From JBPEWY01 sp965224095 (lineage in GTDB: Bacteria; Bacteroidota; Bacteroidia; Flavobacteriales; Flavobacteriaceae), in the NCBI GenBank assembly GCA_965224095.1, contig OZ245039.1, forward strand, positions 3,348,001 to 3,412,000: 64,000 bases of DNA. The letters are read 5' to 3'. The stretch's first letter is position 1, and the number at the start of each line of letters is the position of its first letter. The notes below the pieces were generated by a model, which was given only the letters and a program-made list of their open reading frames with translations, was not told where the DNA came from and searched no databases. The translations under genes and the position numbers were made by a program. Shown here one piece after another: positions 41,142-50,481 of this stretch.

Positions 41142-41459
41142 ATGAGTGATCATCAGGACAAACCTAAACAAGGACAGATAAATATAGAATTGGATGAACA
41201 AATAGCGGAAGGAACCTATTCCAATCTTGCTATTATTAACCATTCTGTATCTGAATTTGTTGTGGATTTTGTCAATATAATGCCCGGAAAACCCAAAGCT
41301 AAAGTGAAAAGTAGAATAATTCTAACGCCACAACACGCTAAGCGTTTTCTGAAAGCATTAAACGATAACATAAATCGGTTTGAACAAACTCATGGTGAAA
41401 TTAAAGATTATGAGCAACCTCCTATTCCGCTGAATTTCGGTCCGGCCGGAGAAGCTTGA
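41142..41459 (+). CDS. DUF3467 domain protein
   Basis: 105 residues: INIELDEQIAEGTYSNLAIINHSVSEFVVDFVNIMPGKPKAKVKSRIILTPQHAKRFLKAL pattern is the DUF3467 domain found beside rpoC in many Bacteroidota. Function unknown; the fold resembles a small beta-rich adaptor and the location suggests a link to RNA polymerase. It ends the rpoBC operon, followed by a bidirectional terminator. Confidence 0.9.
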   Translation: MSDHQDKPKQGQINIELDEQIAEGTYSNLAIINHSVSEFVVDFVNIMPGKPKAKVKSRIILTPQHAKRFLKALNDNINRFEQTHGEIKDYEQPPIPLNFGPAGEA

Positions 41460-41470
41460 TATAAGTAACC

Positions 41471-41504
41471 AAAAACGCCCGATAAATTTATCGGGCGTTT
41501 TTTT
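41471..41504. terminator. Bidirectional terminator between rpoBC operon and prfC
   Basis: AAAAACGCCCGATA pairs with TATCGGGCGTTTTT, a 14-bp perfect stem with AATT loop and A/T runs on both sides, between two convergent genes. Confidence 0.95.
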
Positions 41505-41505
41505 G

Positions 41506-43095
41506 TTATTTGAATTCCGAGGTGAAATGTAACTTCACACTGGGGTATTTTTGTTGTGTCATCTGGATGGTAAAAGCTGAATCGGCCAGAAACACGAGTT
41601 GTTCCTGTTTATCCAGAGCCAGGAATTTTTGCTTAACGCGCTTGAATTCCTTGAATTCTTCATTTTTTGGATCGGAAGGATCCACCCAGCACGCTTTGTG
41701 TACCGGAAAATTTTCATAACTGCATTTCGCCCCGTATTCGTGCTCCAGTCTGTATTGAATTACCTCGTATTGCAGTGCACCTACGGTGCCTATAACTTTT
41801 CTGCCATTCATTTCCAGAGTAAACAATTGCGCAACTCCCTCATCCATAAGCTGATCAATCCCCTTGGCAAGTTGTTTTGACTTTAAAGGATCGTTGTTAT
41901 TGATATAGCGGAAATGCTCGGGAGAAAAACTGGGAATTCCCTTAAAATTAAGTATTTCTCCCTGCGTTAACGTATCACCTATTTTAAAGTTACCGGTATC
42001 GTGAAGGCCCACAATATCACCCGCATATGAAATATCTATAATTTCTTTCCTCTCCGCAAAAAACGCATTGGGACTTGAAAATTTTAATTTTTTATTATGG
42101 CGTACATGTAAATAAGGTGTATTTCTTTTAAAAGTCCCCGAAACAATTTTTATAAAAGCCAAGCGGTCTCTGTGTTTGGGATCCATATTGGCGTGTATTT
42201 TGAAAACAAAACCCGAAAAAGTTTCTTCCTCGGGCTTTACAAGGCGCTCCTCGGCTTTTTTTGGCCTGGGAGTCGGAGCAATTTCGGTAAAGCAATCCAA
42301 CAATTCACGAACCCCAAAGTTATTAAGGGCCGACCCGAAAAAAACAGGTTGTAGCTTTCCTTCAAGGTATTCTGCACGGTTAAAATCAGGATAAACCTCG
42401 TAAACCAACTCCAGGTTTTCACGTAATTCAGCAGCAGCATTTTCACCGATAATTTGCTCGAGCTCCGGGTTCTCCAGTTGATCAAAAGCAATAGTATCTT
42501 CAATATTCTTTTTACTGTCGCCACTAAATAAGTTGATGTTTTTTTCCCAGATATTATAAATCCCTTTAAAATCGTACCCCATTCCGATGGGAAAACTCAA
42601 CGGCGTTACCTTTAAGCCGAGTTTTTGTTCTACTTCATCAAGCAAATCAAAGGCATCCTTACCCTCCCGGTCCAGTTTGTTGATAAACACTATAATGGGA
42701 ATATTTCGCATTCTGCATACTTCCACCAGTTTTTCGGTTTGCTCCTCAACTCCTTTTGCTACATCAATAACTACTATAACGCTATCTACGGCAGTAAGCG
42801 TCCTAAAAGTATCTTCTGCAAAATCCTTATGCCCGGGAGTATCCAGGATATTGATTTTCTTTTCCTTGTAATTAAATGCCAGGACAGACGTGGCAACCGA
42901 GATTCCCCGTTGTCGTTCTATCTCCATAAAATCACTGGTGGCGCCTTTGGTAATTTTATTGCTCTTTACCGCACCCGCTTCCTGAATAGCTCCTCCGAAC
43001 AACAGTAATTTCTCGGTTAATGTGGTTTTTCCGGCATCCGGATGCGATATAATACCAAAGGTTCTCCTTTTTTCAATTTCCTTAAATAATCCCAT
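41506..43095 (-). CDS. prfC: Peptide chain release factor 3
   Basis: 529 residues, the normal length of RF3. GTPase motifs SHPDAGKTTLTE (17-28), DTPGHKDF and NKLDREG are present, with the RF3-typical GATSDFMEIERQRGISV. It recycles RF1/RF2 from the ribosome. Convergent with the rpoBC operon and monocistronic. Confidence 0.96.
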   Translation of the reverse strand: MGLFKEIEKRRTFGIISHPDAGKTTLTEKLLLFGGAIQEAGAVKSNKITKGATSDFMEIERQRGISVATSVLAFNYKEKKINILDTPGHKDFAEDTFRTLTAVDSVIVVIDVAKGVEEQTEKLVEVCRMRNIPIIVFINKLDREGKDAFDLLDEVEQKLGLKVTPLSFPIGMGYDFKGIYNIWEKNINLFSGDSKKNIEDTIAFDQLENPELEQIIGENAAAELRENLELVYEVYPDFNRAEYLEGKLQPVFFGSALNNFGVRELLDCFTEIAPTPRPKKAEERLVKPEEETFSGFVFKIHANMDPKHRDRLAFIKIVSGTFKRNTPYLHVRHNKKLKFSSPNAFFAERKEIIDISYAGDIVGLHDTGNFKIGDTLTQGEILNFKGIPSFSPEHFRYINNNDPLKSKQLAKGIDQLMDEGVAQLFTLEMNGRKVIGTVGALQYEVIQYRLEHEYGAKCSYENFPVHKACWVDPSDPKNEEFKEFKRVKQKFLALDKQEQLVFLADSAFTIQMTQQKYPSVKLHFTSEFK

Positions 43096-43370
43096 GAAAG
43101 CTCAAATTTGCTGGCAAAAGTACCAATTTAAAAGGTAATAAATAAGCGATATACGGTTAATGTAAATTAGCACAAAACCCATTAATCGAGTAAAGGAATG
43201 CTTTGATCTAAATAAAATTTAAAGCAATGCGGTAAAAATTGTGAATACTCGTATTATATATTACATTAGCTGACCCAAATTACATTAAAAAGCGTATTTT
43301 TTTGCTTTGCCTACTCTGTTGATTTCTATGGTGTTACTGTTGAAGTAATGGAATAATACCATTTGTGCCT

Positions 43371-46300
43371 ATGAAAATCTTTACACGTTTACTTCCATGT
43401 TTTAGTGCTTTTGGAAAAATCAAACCTGTTTGTAAATTACCCGTTTTTATACTGGTTCTTGGAATTACAATGCTCGGTAATTCCGCACAGGGATATGCTC
43501 AGGATTGGGATAATGACGGAATTGCGGATCTATCTGATCTGGATGCTGATAACGACGGGATTCCTAATGCTGTTGAAAATGGAGATCTCCTTCTTTCACA
43601 ACCCGATTGTAGCGGAATAACCCCTTTGGATTTTAGTGCGGCTGCCGTGTTGGAGTCGGGAACCGACCTCTCTGTAGGTGCAGTTTATCGCTTTGCAAAT
43701 GTGCAGCCCGGTGTGGATGCCTTACTGCTTATAAAAGATCTTGTTAACACTACCCTGGTTACCGTTGATCAAAATGTTTCGGATACCGCATTTCTGAAAC
43801 CGGAAGCAATTTATAACCTGCCAACCAATGGTTCTCAGGGGTATGTTGAATACGAAATTGACTTTGTTATTTCCGGTACCTCTACCTTGGTATTGTTAGA
43901 TGAAGTAATAGCAAATTTTATTGATATTGATGGGAATACCACCTATCAGGAGCAGGATTGGATTGGCACTCCCGATCATTATACGGTATCGGGTTCGAGA
44001 GATATTTCAATCGAAGAAACTCCTAATTTTGTTATAGCTACGGGAGGAACCACCGAATATCCGGATATCCCCAATACAAATCCTCAGGTAAACTTTTCGG
44101 CATATTACGCGAACAACAGTAAATTGATATTCAGGTTTGGAGCGGTTTCTTCTTCTGCAGGTCCGGTAACAACAATTACCAGACAACACGGAATTCAGTT
44201 TTCATGCCTTACCAATTATATCGCTCCGGAAACATCCTTTGTTGATGAGGATGGAGACGGAGTGGCAAATGCTTTCGATCTGGATAGCGATAACGATGGA
44301 ATTTACGATGTAGTGGAAAACGGTAATGCGGCATTGGATGGAAACAATGACGGTCAGATAGATGGTGCGGTAGGGGTTAATGGAATCCCGGATGCAGCTG
44401 AGGATGGCGGTATAGATGGCGCTGGTGTAAGTGGAACACCCGTTAATACGGATGGAGATGCCAAAGCGGATTACCTTGATGGAGACAGCGATGCAGATGG
44501 TTGTTCCGATACCCTGGAAGGGGGAAGCCCTGACGATAACGGAGATGGTTATGCCGACGGATCCGTTGAACCTATGGGCACCGTTTCAGGCGGGGCTTAT
44601 CAAACACCGGTACCTTCAGATGTAACAACCGTTGGACCGGACAGTGATGGCGATGGAATATTTGATGCCTGCGACGATAACTTTGGCGGAGGCGATAGTG
44701 ATGGCGATGGAATTGTAGATGCATTAGATCTGGATAACGATAATGATGGTATTCTGGATGAAGTGGAAAATGGCGATCCCATTACAGATCCTTTTGATTG
44801 TAGTGCTATTGAACCGCTTGATTTTAGTGTTGCTCCGGTTTTGGAATCAGGTACAGATTTAACCGTTGGTGCTGTTTACCGGTTTGCCGGTGTACGAACG
44901 GGAATCGATGCAATGGTAACCATTTCAGAAGTGGTTAATGCAACAATTGTAACGCTGGATCAGAATGCATCTGATGCAAGCTTCCTTAAACCGGAGGCTA
45001 TTTATGATTTACCGGTTAACGGATCGCAGGGATATGTACAATACGATATTAACTTTGTTGAGGCGGGAACCAATACTTCCGTGAGTCTTGATGAGGTAAT
45101 AGCGAATTTTATTGATATAGATGGGAATAGTGAGTATCAGGAAATAGACAGACTCGGAAATCCGCTTTCATATACCCTTTCCAATCCACACGACTTTCAG
45201 GTATATGAATCGGGTAGTTTCCTGATTATTCAGGGCGGGACTACCGAATATGCCAATATTCAAAACACGAACGATCAGGTAAATGTAGCTGCGTACTATA
45301 CCGATAAAGCTTCGTTCAGCATCAGATTTGGAGCTATCTCTTCTTCTCCAAATCCGGTAACAACCGTAACCAGACAGCACGGTATAGATTTCAGCTGTCT
45401 GACCAATTATAACAATCCCAATACAACCGTATTGGATTCTGACGGTGATGGAGTGGCAAATGCTTTTGATCTGGACAGCGATAATGACGGTATTTATGAC
45501 GTTGTGGAAAATGGAAACGGTAGTTTGGATACCGATAATGACGGTAGAATAGATGGTTCGGTAGGAACAAATGGAATTCCGGATGCGGCGGAAGACGGAG
45601 GAGTAGATGGAGCCGGTGTTTCAACAGCACCACTTGATTCGGATACTGATACCGTGGCCAATTATCTGGATCAGGACAGTGATAATGATGGGATTACCGA
45701 TAATGTTGAAAGCCAGACAACATCCGGATATGTGCCACCTGGCGGCTTGGATACGGATAACAATGGGGTGGATGACGCCTACGACTTAAACGGTAGTCCT
45801 ATTGACCCGGTAAATACCGATACTTTAGATAATGAGGATTATTTGGATACTGATAGTGATAATGATACGGTTCCGGACGCCATAGAAGGCCATGACTTTG
45901 ATCATGACGGCATAGCAGATGTTGCAGTGAGCGGAAATGATATAGATAATGACGGATTAGACGATGCCTACGATGGTGATATAGGAGGATATGGAGATAT
46001 TGACGGATTGGAAGTAAATGGAAACCCGGCAAATGACCTACCCGATACAGATGGAACGGAAGATGTGGATTATAGAGATATAGATGACGATGGTGATGGC
46101 ATTGATACCGCAAATGAAGATCCGGATGGTGACGGGAATCCAACCAACGATGATAGTGACGGCGATGGGATTCCGGATTATTTGGATCCTTTGGTAGGCG
46201 TGGATACCGATAATGACGGTGTAACGGATGATGTAGATATCGATGACGATAACGATGGTATTATAGATGCTTTGGAGGGTACAGACGATTCGGATGGCGA

Positions 46301-47279
46301 TGGACTTATTGATAGCCTGGATATAGATTCGGATAACGATGGGATTCCTGATAACGTAGAAGCTCAGACTACATTGGGTTATGTGCCGCCGGAAGGAATG
46401 GACGATGATAATGATGGTTTGGATAATGCCTATGAAGGAAGTGGCGATGAAGGCCTGGATCCGGTAAATTTTGACGGAACCGACCTTCCGGATTATTTGG
46501 ATGATGATAGTGATAACGATCACGTTCCGGACAATAATGAAGGAAATGATTTTAATTTTGACGGGATTCCCGATCAGACATTTACCGGTATAGATAGCGA
46601 TGGTGACGGATTGGATGACGGATATGAAGGAGGAGATGTTAACGACGGATTTGATGTTAACGACGAAATAAACGATCCCGCCAATGACTTGCCGGATACC
46701 GACGGTACCGAAGATGTAAATTACAGGGATATTGATGATGATGGCGATTCGGTACTGACCAGCGAAGAGGATTATGAAAATGAAACCGGCGATGGCGATC
46801 CAACCAATGACGATACCGACGGTGATGGGATTCCGGATTATTTAGATCCCGATGATGATGGCGATGGAGTTGCCACCATTGATGAAAACCCGGACCCTAA
46901 TGGCGATGGAAACCCGGATGATGCCCTGGATAGCGACGAAGATAATATTCCGGACTATTTAGATCCGATTGACAATGGAGTTCAGATAAACCAATTATTT
47001 AGCCCGAACGGAGATTCGGTAAATGATATTCTTTTCTCAAATAATATTAATAATCATCCGGACAATACGGTTCAAATTTTTAACCGTTGGGGTGTAAAAG
47101 TATGGGAAATAAAAAGGTATCATAATCAAAGTAATACTTTTGATGGAATATCGAATGCAAGAGCAACCATTAAAAAAGAAGAACTCTTACCCGTTGGAAT
47201 ATATTATATTCTATTGGATTACGTTGATACTAATGGAAAGAACATTCAAAAAACGGGATTCTTTTATCTTAACCGATAA
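43371..47279 (+). CDS. Asp-rich thrombospondin-3-repeat T9SS cargo (type B)
   Basis: 1302 residues from ATG 43371 (a GTG two codons upstream is less likely). A long n-region and signal peptide end near QGYAQ. Two copies of an approximately 200-residue beta-rich domain (roughly 80-285 and 475-680) alternate with many DxDxDG repeats, the thrombospondin type 3 calcium-binding pattern, making the protein extremely acidic. The final ~95 residues (LFSPNGDSVNDI, FNRWGVKVWE, LLPVGIYYILLDY, KTGFFYLNR) are the gliding-type C-terminal domain, a T9SS type B sorting signal. Likely an adhesin or structural surface protein. It is followed by porP/sprF-like and ompA-like genes, the usual neighbours of type B cargo. 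Confidence 0.9.
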   Translation: MKIFTRLLPCFSAFGKIKPVCKLPVFILVLGITMLGNSAQGYAQDWDNDGIADLSDLDADNDGIPNAVENGDLLLSQPDCSGITPLDFSAAAVLESGTDLSVGAVYRFANVQPGVDALLLIKDLVNTTLVTVDQNVSDTAFLKPEAIYNLPTNGSQGYVEYEIDFVISGTSTLVLLDEVIANFIDIDGNTTYQEQDWIGTPDHYTVSGSRDISIEETPNFVIATGGTTEYPDIPNTNPQVNFSAYYANNSKLIFRFGAVSSSAGPVTTITRQHGIQFSCLTNYIAPETSFVDEDGDGVANAFDLDSDNDGIYDVVENGNAALDGNNDGQIDGAVGVNGIPDAAEDGGIDGAGVSGTPVNTDGDAKADYLDGDSDADGCSDTLEGGSPDDNGDGYADGSVEPMGTVSGGAYQTPVPSDVTTVGPDSDGDGIFDACDDNFGGGDSDGDGIVDALDLDNDNDGILDEVENGDPITDPFDCSAIEPLDFSVAPVLESGTDLTVGAVYRFAGVRTGIDAMVTISEVVNATIVTLDQNASDASFLKPEAIYDLPVNGSQGYVQYDINFVEAGTNTSVSLDEVIANFIDIDGNSEYQEIDRLGNPLSYTLSNPHDFQVYESGSFLIIQGGTTEYANIQNTNDQVNVAAYYTDKASFSIRFGAISSSPNPVTTVTRQHGIDFSCLTNYNNPNTTVLDSDGDGVANAFDLDSDNDGIYDVVENGNGSLDTDNDGRIDGSVGTNGIPDAAEDGGVDGAGVSTAPLDSDTDTVANYLDQDSDNDGITDNVESQTTSGYVPPGGLDTDNNGVDDAYDLNGSPIDPVNTDTLDNEDYLDTDSDNDTVPDAIEGHDFDHDGIADVAVSGNDIDNDGLDDAYDGDIGGYGDIDGLEVNGNPANDLPDTDGTEDVDYRDIDDDGDGIDTANEDPDGDGNPTNDDSDGDGIPDYLDPLVGVDTDNDGVTDDVDIDDDNDGIIDALEGTDDSDGDGLIDSLDIDSDNDGIPDNVEAQTTLGYVPPEGMDDDNDGLDNAYEGSGDEGLDPVNFDGTDLPDYLDDDSDNDHVPDNNEGNDFNFDGIPDQTFTGIDSDGDGLDDGYEGGDVNDGFDVNDEINDPANDLPDTDGTEDVNYRDIDDDGDSVLTSEEDYENETGDGDPTNDDTDGDGIPDYLDPDDDGDGVATIDENPDPNGDGNPDDALDSDEDNIPDYLDPIDNGVQINQLFSPNGDSVNDILFSNNINNHPDNTVQIFNRWGVKVWEIKRYHNQSNTFDGISNARATIKKEELLPVGIYYILLDYVDTNGKNIQKTGFFYLNR

Positions 47280-47327
47280 GATTATTACTATTGCAAACTA
47301 GATAAAGTTGAAAAACTCAGATTATAG

Positions 47328-48260
47328 ATGAAAAAGTATTACCTACTCGTAGCGATGGTTTTAATGGGAATGTTTTCCATAAAAGCACAGCAGGATGCCC
47401 AATATACACAGTATATGTATAATACGATGAGCGTGAACCCGGGTTATACGGGATCCAGAGGAGCTCTTAGTACCACCTTGTTATACAGAACCCAATGGAT
47501 GGGACTGGAAGGAGCACCGGAAACGCTTACGTTTAATGTGCATGCGCCAATTAAGAAAACAAAGGTTGGATTGGGATTATCGGTAATTCACGATAAAATA
47601 GGAGAAGGTGCCGTACAGGAAACGAATTTTGATATCGATTTTTCATATACCTTGCCACTTTCCGATAATGCCGACTTATCCCTGGGTTTAAAAGCTGGAG
47701 GACATTTGCTCAATATCGACTTTACAGCACTGCGTCAGTTTGATCCCGAGTTTACCGCTTCAGATAATATTGATAATAAATTTTCGCCAAATATCGGGGT
47801 AGGGGCTTATATACACACCGATAAGTTTTACCTGGGGCTGTCAGCGCCGAATCTTTTGGAAACTGAACATTTCGATAATACAAATACAAGTTCTTCCACA
47901 GCAACCGAAAGGGTTAATGTGTATTTTATAACGGGATATGTATTCGATTTGAGCGGAAATGTAAAATTCAAGCCCGCTTTGTTAACCAAAATGGTTTCCG
48001 GTGCACCCCTGCAATTGGATATATCCGGGAATTTTATGTTTAACGATAAGTTTATTCTGGGAGCCGCTTACAGATGGGATGCCGCGGTTAGTGCATTGGC
48101 TGGTTTTCAGGTGAGCGACCAGTTGCTCCTTGGAATGGCATACGACTGGGAAACAACCGATTTGGGAAATACGGCAATTAATGATGGATCACTCGAATTT
48201 TTGCTTAGATTTGAATTAATAAAGAATGTTAAGAAAACAGTAGCCCCAAGATTCTTTTAA
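47328..48260 (+). CDS. PorP/SprF family T9SS membrane protein
   Basis: 310 residues. Signal peptide ends at IKAQQ; mature start DAQYTQYMYNTMSVNPGYTGSRG is the PorP/SprF hallmark, followed by alternating beta strands of an outer-membrane barrel. PorP/SprF proteins pair with specific type B cargo and help secrete or anchor it. It sits 48 bp after the T9SS type B cargo gene and 10 bp before the OmpA gene, indicating one operon. Confidence 0.92.
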   Translation: MKKYYLLVAMVLMGMFSIKAQQDAQYTQYMYNTMSVNPGYTGSRGALSTTLLYRTQWMGLEGAPETLTFNVHAPIKKTKVGLGLSVIHDKIGEGAVQETNFDIDFSYTLPLSDNADLSLGLKAGGHLLNIDFTALRQFDPEFTASDNIDNKFSPNIGVGAYIHTDKFYLGLSAPNLLETEHFDNTNTSSSTATERVNVYFITGYVFDLSGNVKFKPALLTKMVSGAPLQLDISGNFMFNDKFILGAAYRWDAAVSALAGFQVSDQLLLGMAYDWETTDLGNTAINDGSLEFLLRFELIKNVKKTVAPRFF

Positions 48261-48270
48261 AAAACTGGAT

Positions 48271-50214
48271 ATGAAAAAAATTACATTCATTGTTACAATA
48301 CTTGTTCTGGTTTCCAATGCATGGTTGAATGCCCAGGAAAAGCAAATCGAAAAGGGAGATGAGAAATATGAACGATATGCTTTTATAAAAGCTATCGATA
48401 TTTATGAAAAAGTTGCTGAAAAAGGGTATAAATCAGCGGAAATGCTTAAAAAACTGGGAAACGCCTACTATTTTAATGCCGACTATGAAAATGCTTCCAA
48501 ATGGTATGGAGAGCTGGTGCAAATGAAGGATTCGGTTATAGAGGCGGATTATTACTTCCGATATGCGCAGACCTTAAAATCACTCAAAGAATATGAAGCG
48601 TCTGATGAAATGATGAAGCAATTTGAAGCCATTAAAGCTAAAGATGTTAGGGCACAGCTTTTTGAAGAACAACCGGAATACCTGGAATTTATCAAGTTGC
48701 AGTCCGGAAGGTATGATATTAAAGCTTTTGGATTAAATTCGGAATTCTCCGATTTTGCTCCATCCTTTTATAAAGGCAATTTAATATTTGCTTCTGCCAG
48801 AGATACAGGTGGATTTTACAAATATCGCCATTCCTGGGATGAAATGCCTTTTCTTGACCTTTACGGAGGAAGTATTGGAGATGAAGGCAAGGTTGAAAAA
48901 GTTGAAAAGTTCTCGAACAACCTTACCACAACACTACACGAATCCAGTACCGCCTTTACCAAAGATGGAAATACCGTATACTTTACACGGAATAACCATA
49001 TAAACGGAAAGACTATTCGCGATAAGAAAGGTATTAATCGATTGAAGATCTACAAGGCTACCAGAAAAGGATATGATTGGGAAAATATAACGGAATTGCC
49101 GTTTAATAGCAATGACTATTCGGTAGCGCATCCGGCTTTAAGTCCCGATGAAACCAAACTTTATTTTGCTTCCGATATGCCCGGAACTATTGGAGAATCG
49201 GATATTTATATGGTTGATATTCATGAAGACGGGACTTATGGAACTCCGGTTAATTTAGGAACCGGTATTAATACCGAATCCAGGGAAACCTTTCCGTATG
49301 TAAGCGAAAGCGGATTGCTGTATTTTGCTTCAGACGGACATCAGGGACTGGGAGGGTTGGATGTTTTTGTTACAAAATTGGAAGCACCGGATAAAGTAGG
49401 CGATATTATTAATGTTGGAGAACCCGTGAATACTCCGGACGATGATCTTTCTTTTATTATTAATGAAGAAACTAAAATAGGATATTTTGCGTCTAATCGT
49501 CCCGGTGGAGTGGGAAGTGATGATATATATACGTTTGTTGAAAAAATCCCGGTTATTTTTGAATGTATGCAGGAAGTCACAGGCTTTGTCAGAGATAAAA
49601 AGACAGGCGAGATAATACCGGATGCCAGAGTAAAAGTTATCGGTGAAAATAACGAAACCTTACAAACCACCACTACAGCATTTAATGGGGCTTATTCGGT
49701 CAAGGTAGATTGTACCAAAGGCTTTTTTATACGTGTTTCAAAAGAAGGTTATTCCACAGTTGAGGAGTATGTGCAGGCTTCCATGCGTCCTGTAAAGAAA
49801 GAACTGGATTTCTATCTGGAGAAAGAAGAAGTAACAGCAGTTACTGGAGAAGATCTGGCCAAAATCCTGGATTTAAAACCCATATATTTTGATTTTGATC
49901 GATCTGAGATCAGACCGGATGCCGAAATCGAATTACAAAAGGTAATAGCTGCTATGGAAAAATATCCAACGCTGAAAATCGATGTGAGAGCTCATACGGA
50001 TAGTCGTGGGCCTGATGGATATAATATGCAGCTATCGGAACGCAGAGCCAGGGCTACTATAAATTATATTATCAGTAAAGGTATTGATTCCTCCAGAATT
50101 TCCGGAAAAGGTTATGGAGAAACACAATTGGTTAATGAGTGTGGAAATGGAGTGTCTTGCTCGGCTGAGCGCCACCAGTTAAATAGACGATCCGAGTTTA
50201 TTATCCTCGAATAA
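48271..50214 (+). CDS. OmpA-family protein with TPR, PD40 and carboxypeptidase-like domains
   Basis: 647 residues. Order: signal peptide, TPR-like helices (about 24-120; GDEKYERYAFIKAIDIYEK, GNAYYFNADYENASKWY), PD40/WD-like beta-propeller repeats (LSPDETKLYFASDMPG, VSESGLLYFASDG), a CarboxypepD_reg-like beta domain (VTGFVRDKKTGEIIPDARV), and a C-terminal OmpA domain (IYFDFDRSEIRPDAEIELQ, AHTDSRG, LSERRA). OmpA domains bind peptidoglycan. This architecture resembles PorE-type T9SS components. It is co-located with PorP/SprF and the type B cargo and followed by an intrinsic terminator. Confidence 0.9.
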   Translation: MKKITFIVTILVLVSNAWLNAQEKQIEKGDEKYERYAFIKAIDIYEKVAEKGYKSAEMLKKLGNAYYFNADYENASKWYGELVQMKDSVIEADYYFRYAQTLKSLKEYEASDEMMKQFEAIKAKDVRAQLFEEQPEYLEFIKLQSGRYDIKAFGLNSEFSDFAPSFYKGNLIFASARDTGGFYKYRHSWDEMPFLDLYGGSIGDEGKVEKVEKFSNNLTTTLHESSTAFTKDGNTVYFTRNNHINGKTIRDKKGINRLKIYKATRKGYDWENITELPFNSNDYSVAHPALSPDETKLYFASDMPGTIGESDIYMVDIHEDGTYGTPVNLGTGINTESRETFPYVSESGLLYFASDGHQGLGGLDVFVTKLEAPDKVGDIINVGEPVNTPDDDLSFIINEETKIGYFASNRPGGVGSDDIYTFVEKIPVIFECMQEVTGFVRDKKTGEIIPDARVKVIGENNETLQTTTTAFNGAYSVKVDCTKGFFIRVSKEGYSTVEEYVQASMRPVKKELDFYLEKEEVTAVTGEDLAKILDLKPIYFDFDRSEIRPDAEIELQKVIAAMEKYPTLKIDVRAHTDSRGPDGYNMQLSERRARATINYIISKGIDSSRISGKGYGETQLVNECGNGVSCSAERHQLNRRSEFIILE

Positions 50215-50238
50215 ATATAATATCACAAACCATGATAT

Positions 50239-50271
50239 AAAAGTCAAATCATCTGCGATTTGACTTTTTTT
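50239..50271 (+). terminator. Terminator after ompA-like gene
   Basis: AAAGTCAAATC/GATTTGACTTT, 11 bp, 6-nt loop, T-tract following; 25 bp after the stop. Confidence 0.9.
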
Positions 50272-50361
50272 ATCGTTCAAATACCTATTTTGTGGTTTTT
50301 TTATTACATATAAAGATTCTTTTTCATCACATACCAGTCGGTATGCAACAGCTTTAACACT

Positions 50362-50408
50362 TTTCACAACATTTAAATTTTTTCCTGTAATATATACGGT
50401 ACTTTTAT
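50362..50408 (+). promoter_or_regulatory. Shared upstream motif, copy 1
   Basis: TTTCACAACATT (50362-50373) and TACTTTTAT (50400-50408), the latter a possible -7 box. An identical pair at identical 39-bp spacing lies before the gene at 53234. Confidence 0.5.
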
Positions 50409-50481
50409 CTTAATTAAGTTATTGTTTACCAATTAAATAACACAAAAGCTCCTTGACTATTTAACCTTATTGCCAAATCAT

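Noticed and set aside
46038..46523. Minus-strand ORF of 161 codons inside the TSP3-repeat gene
   Set aside because: Ile/Tyr/Val-rich antisense translation of the GATxxxGATGG repeats; mirrors the forward coding pattern.
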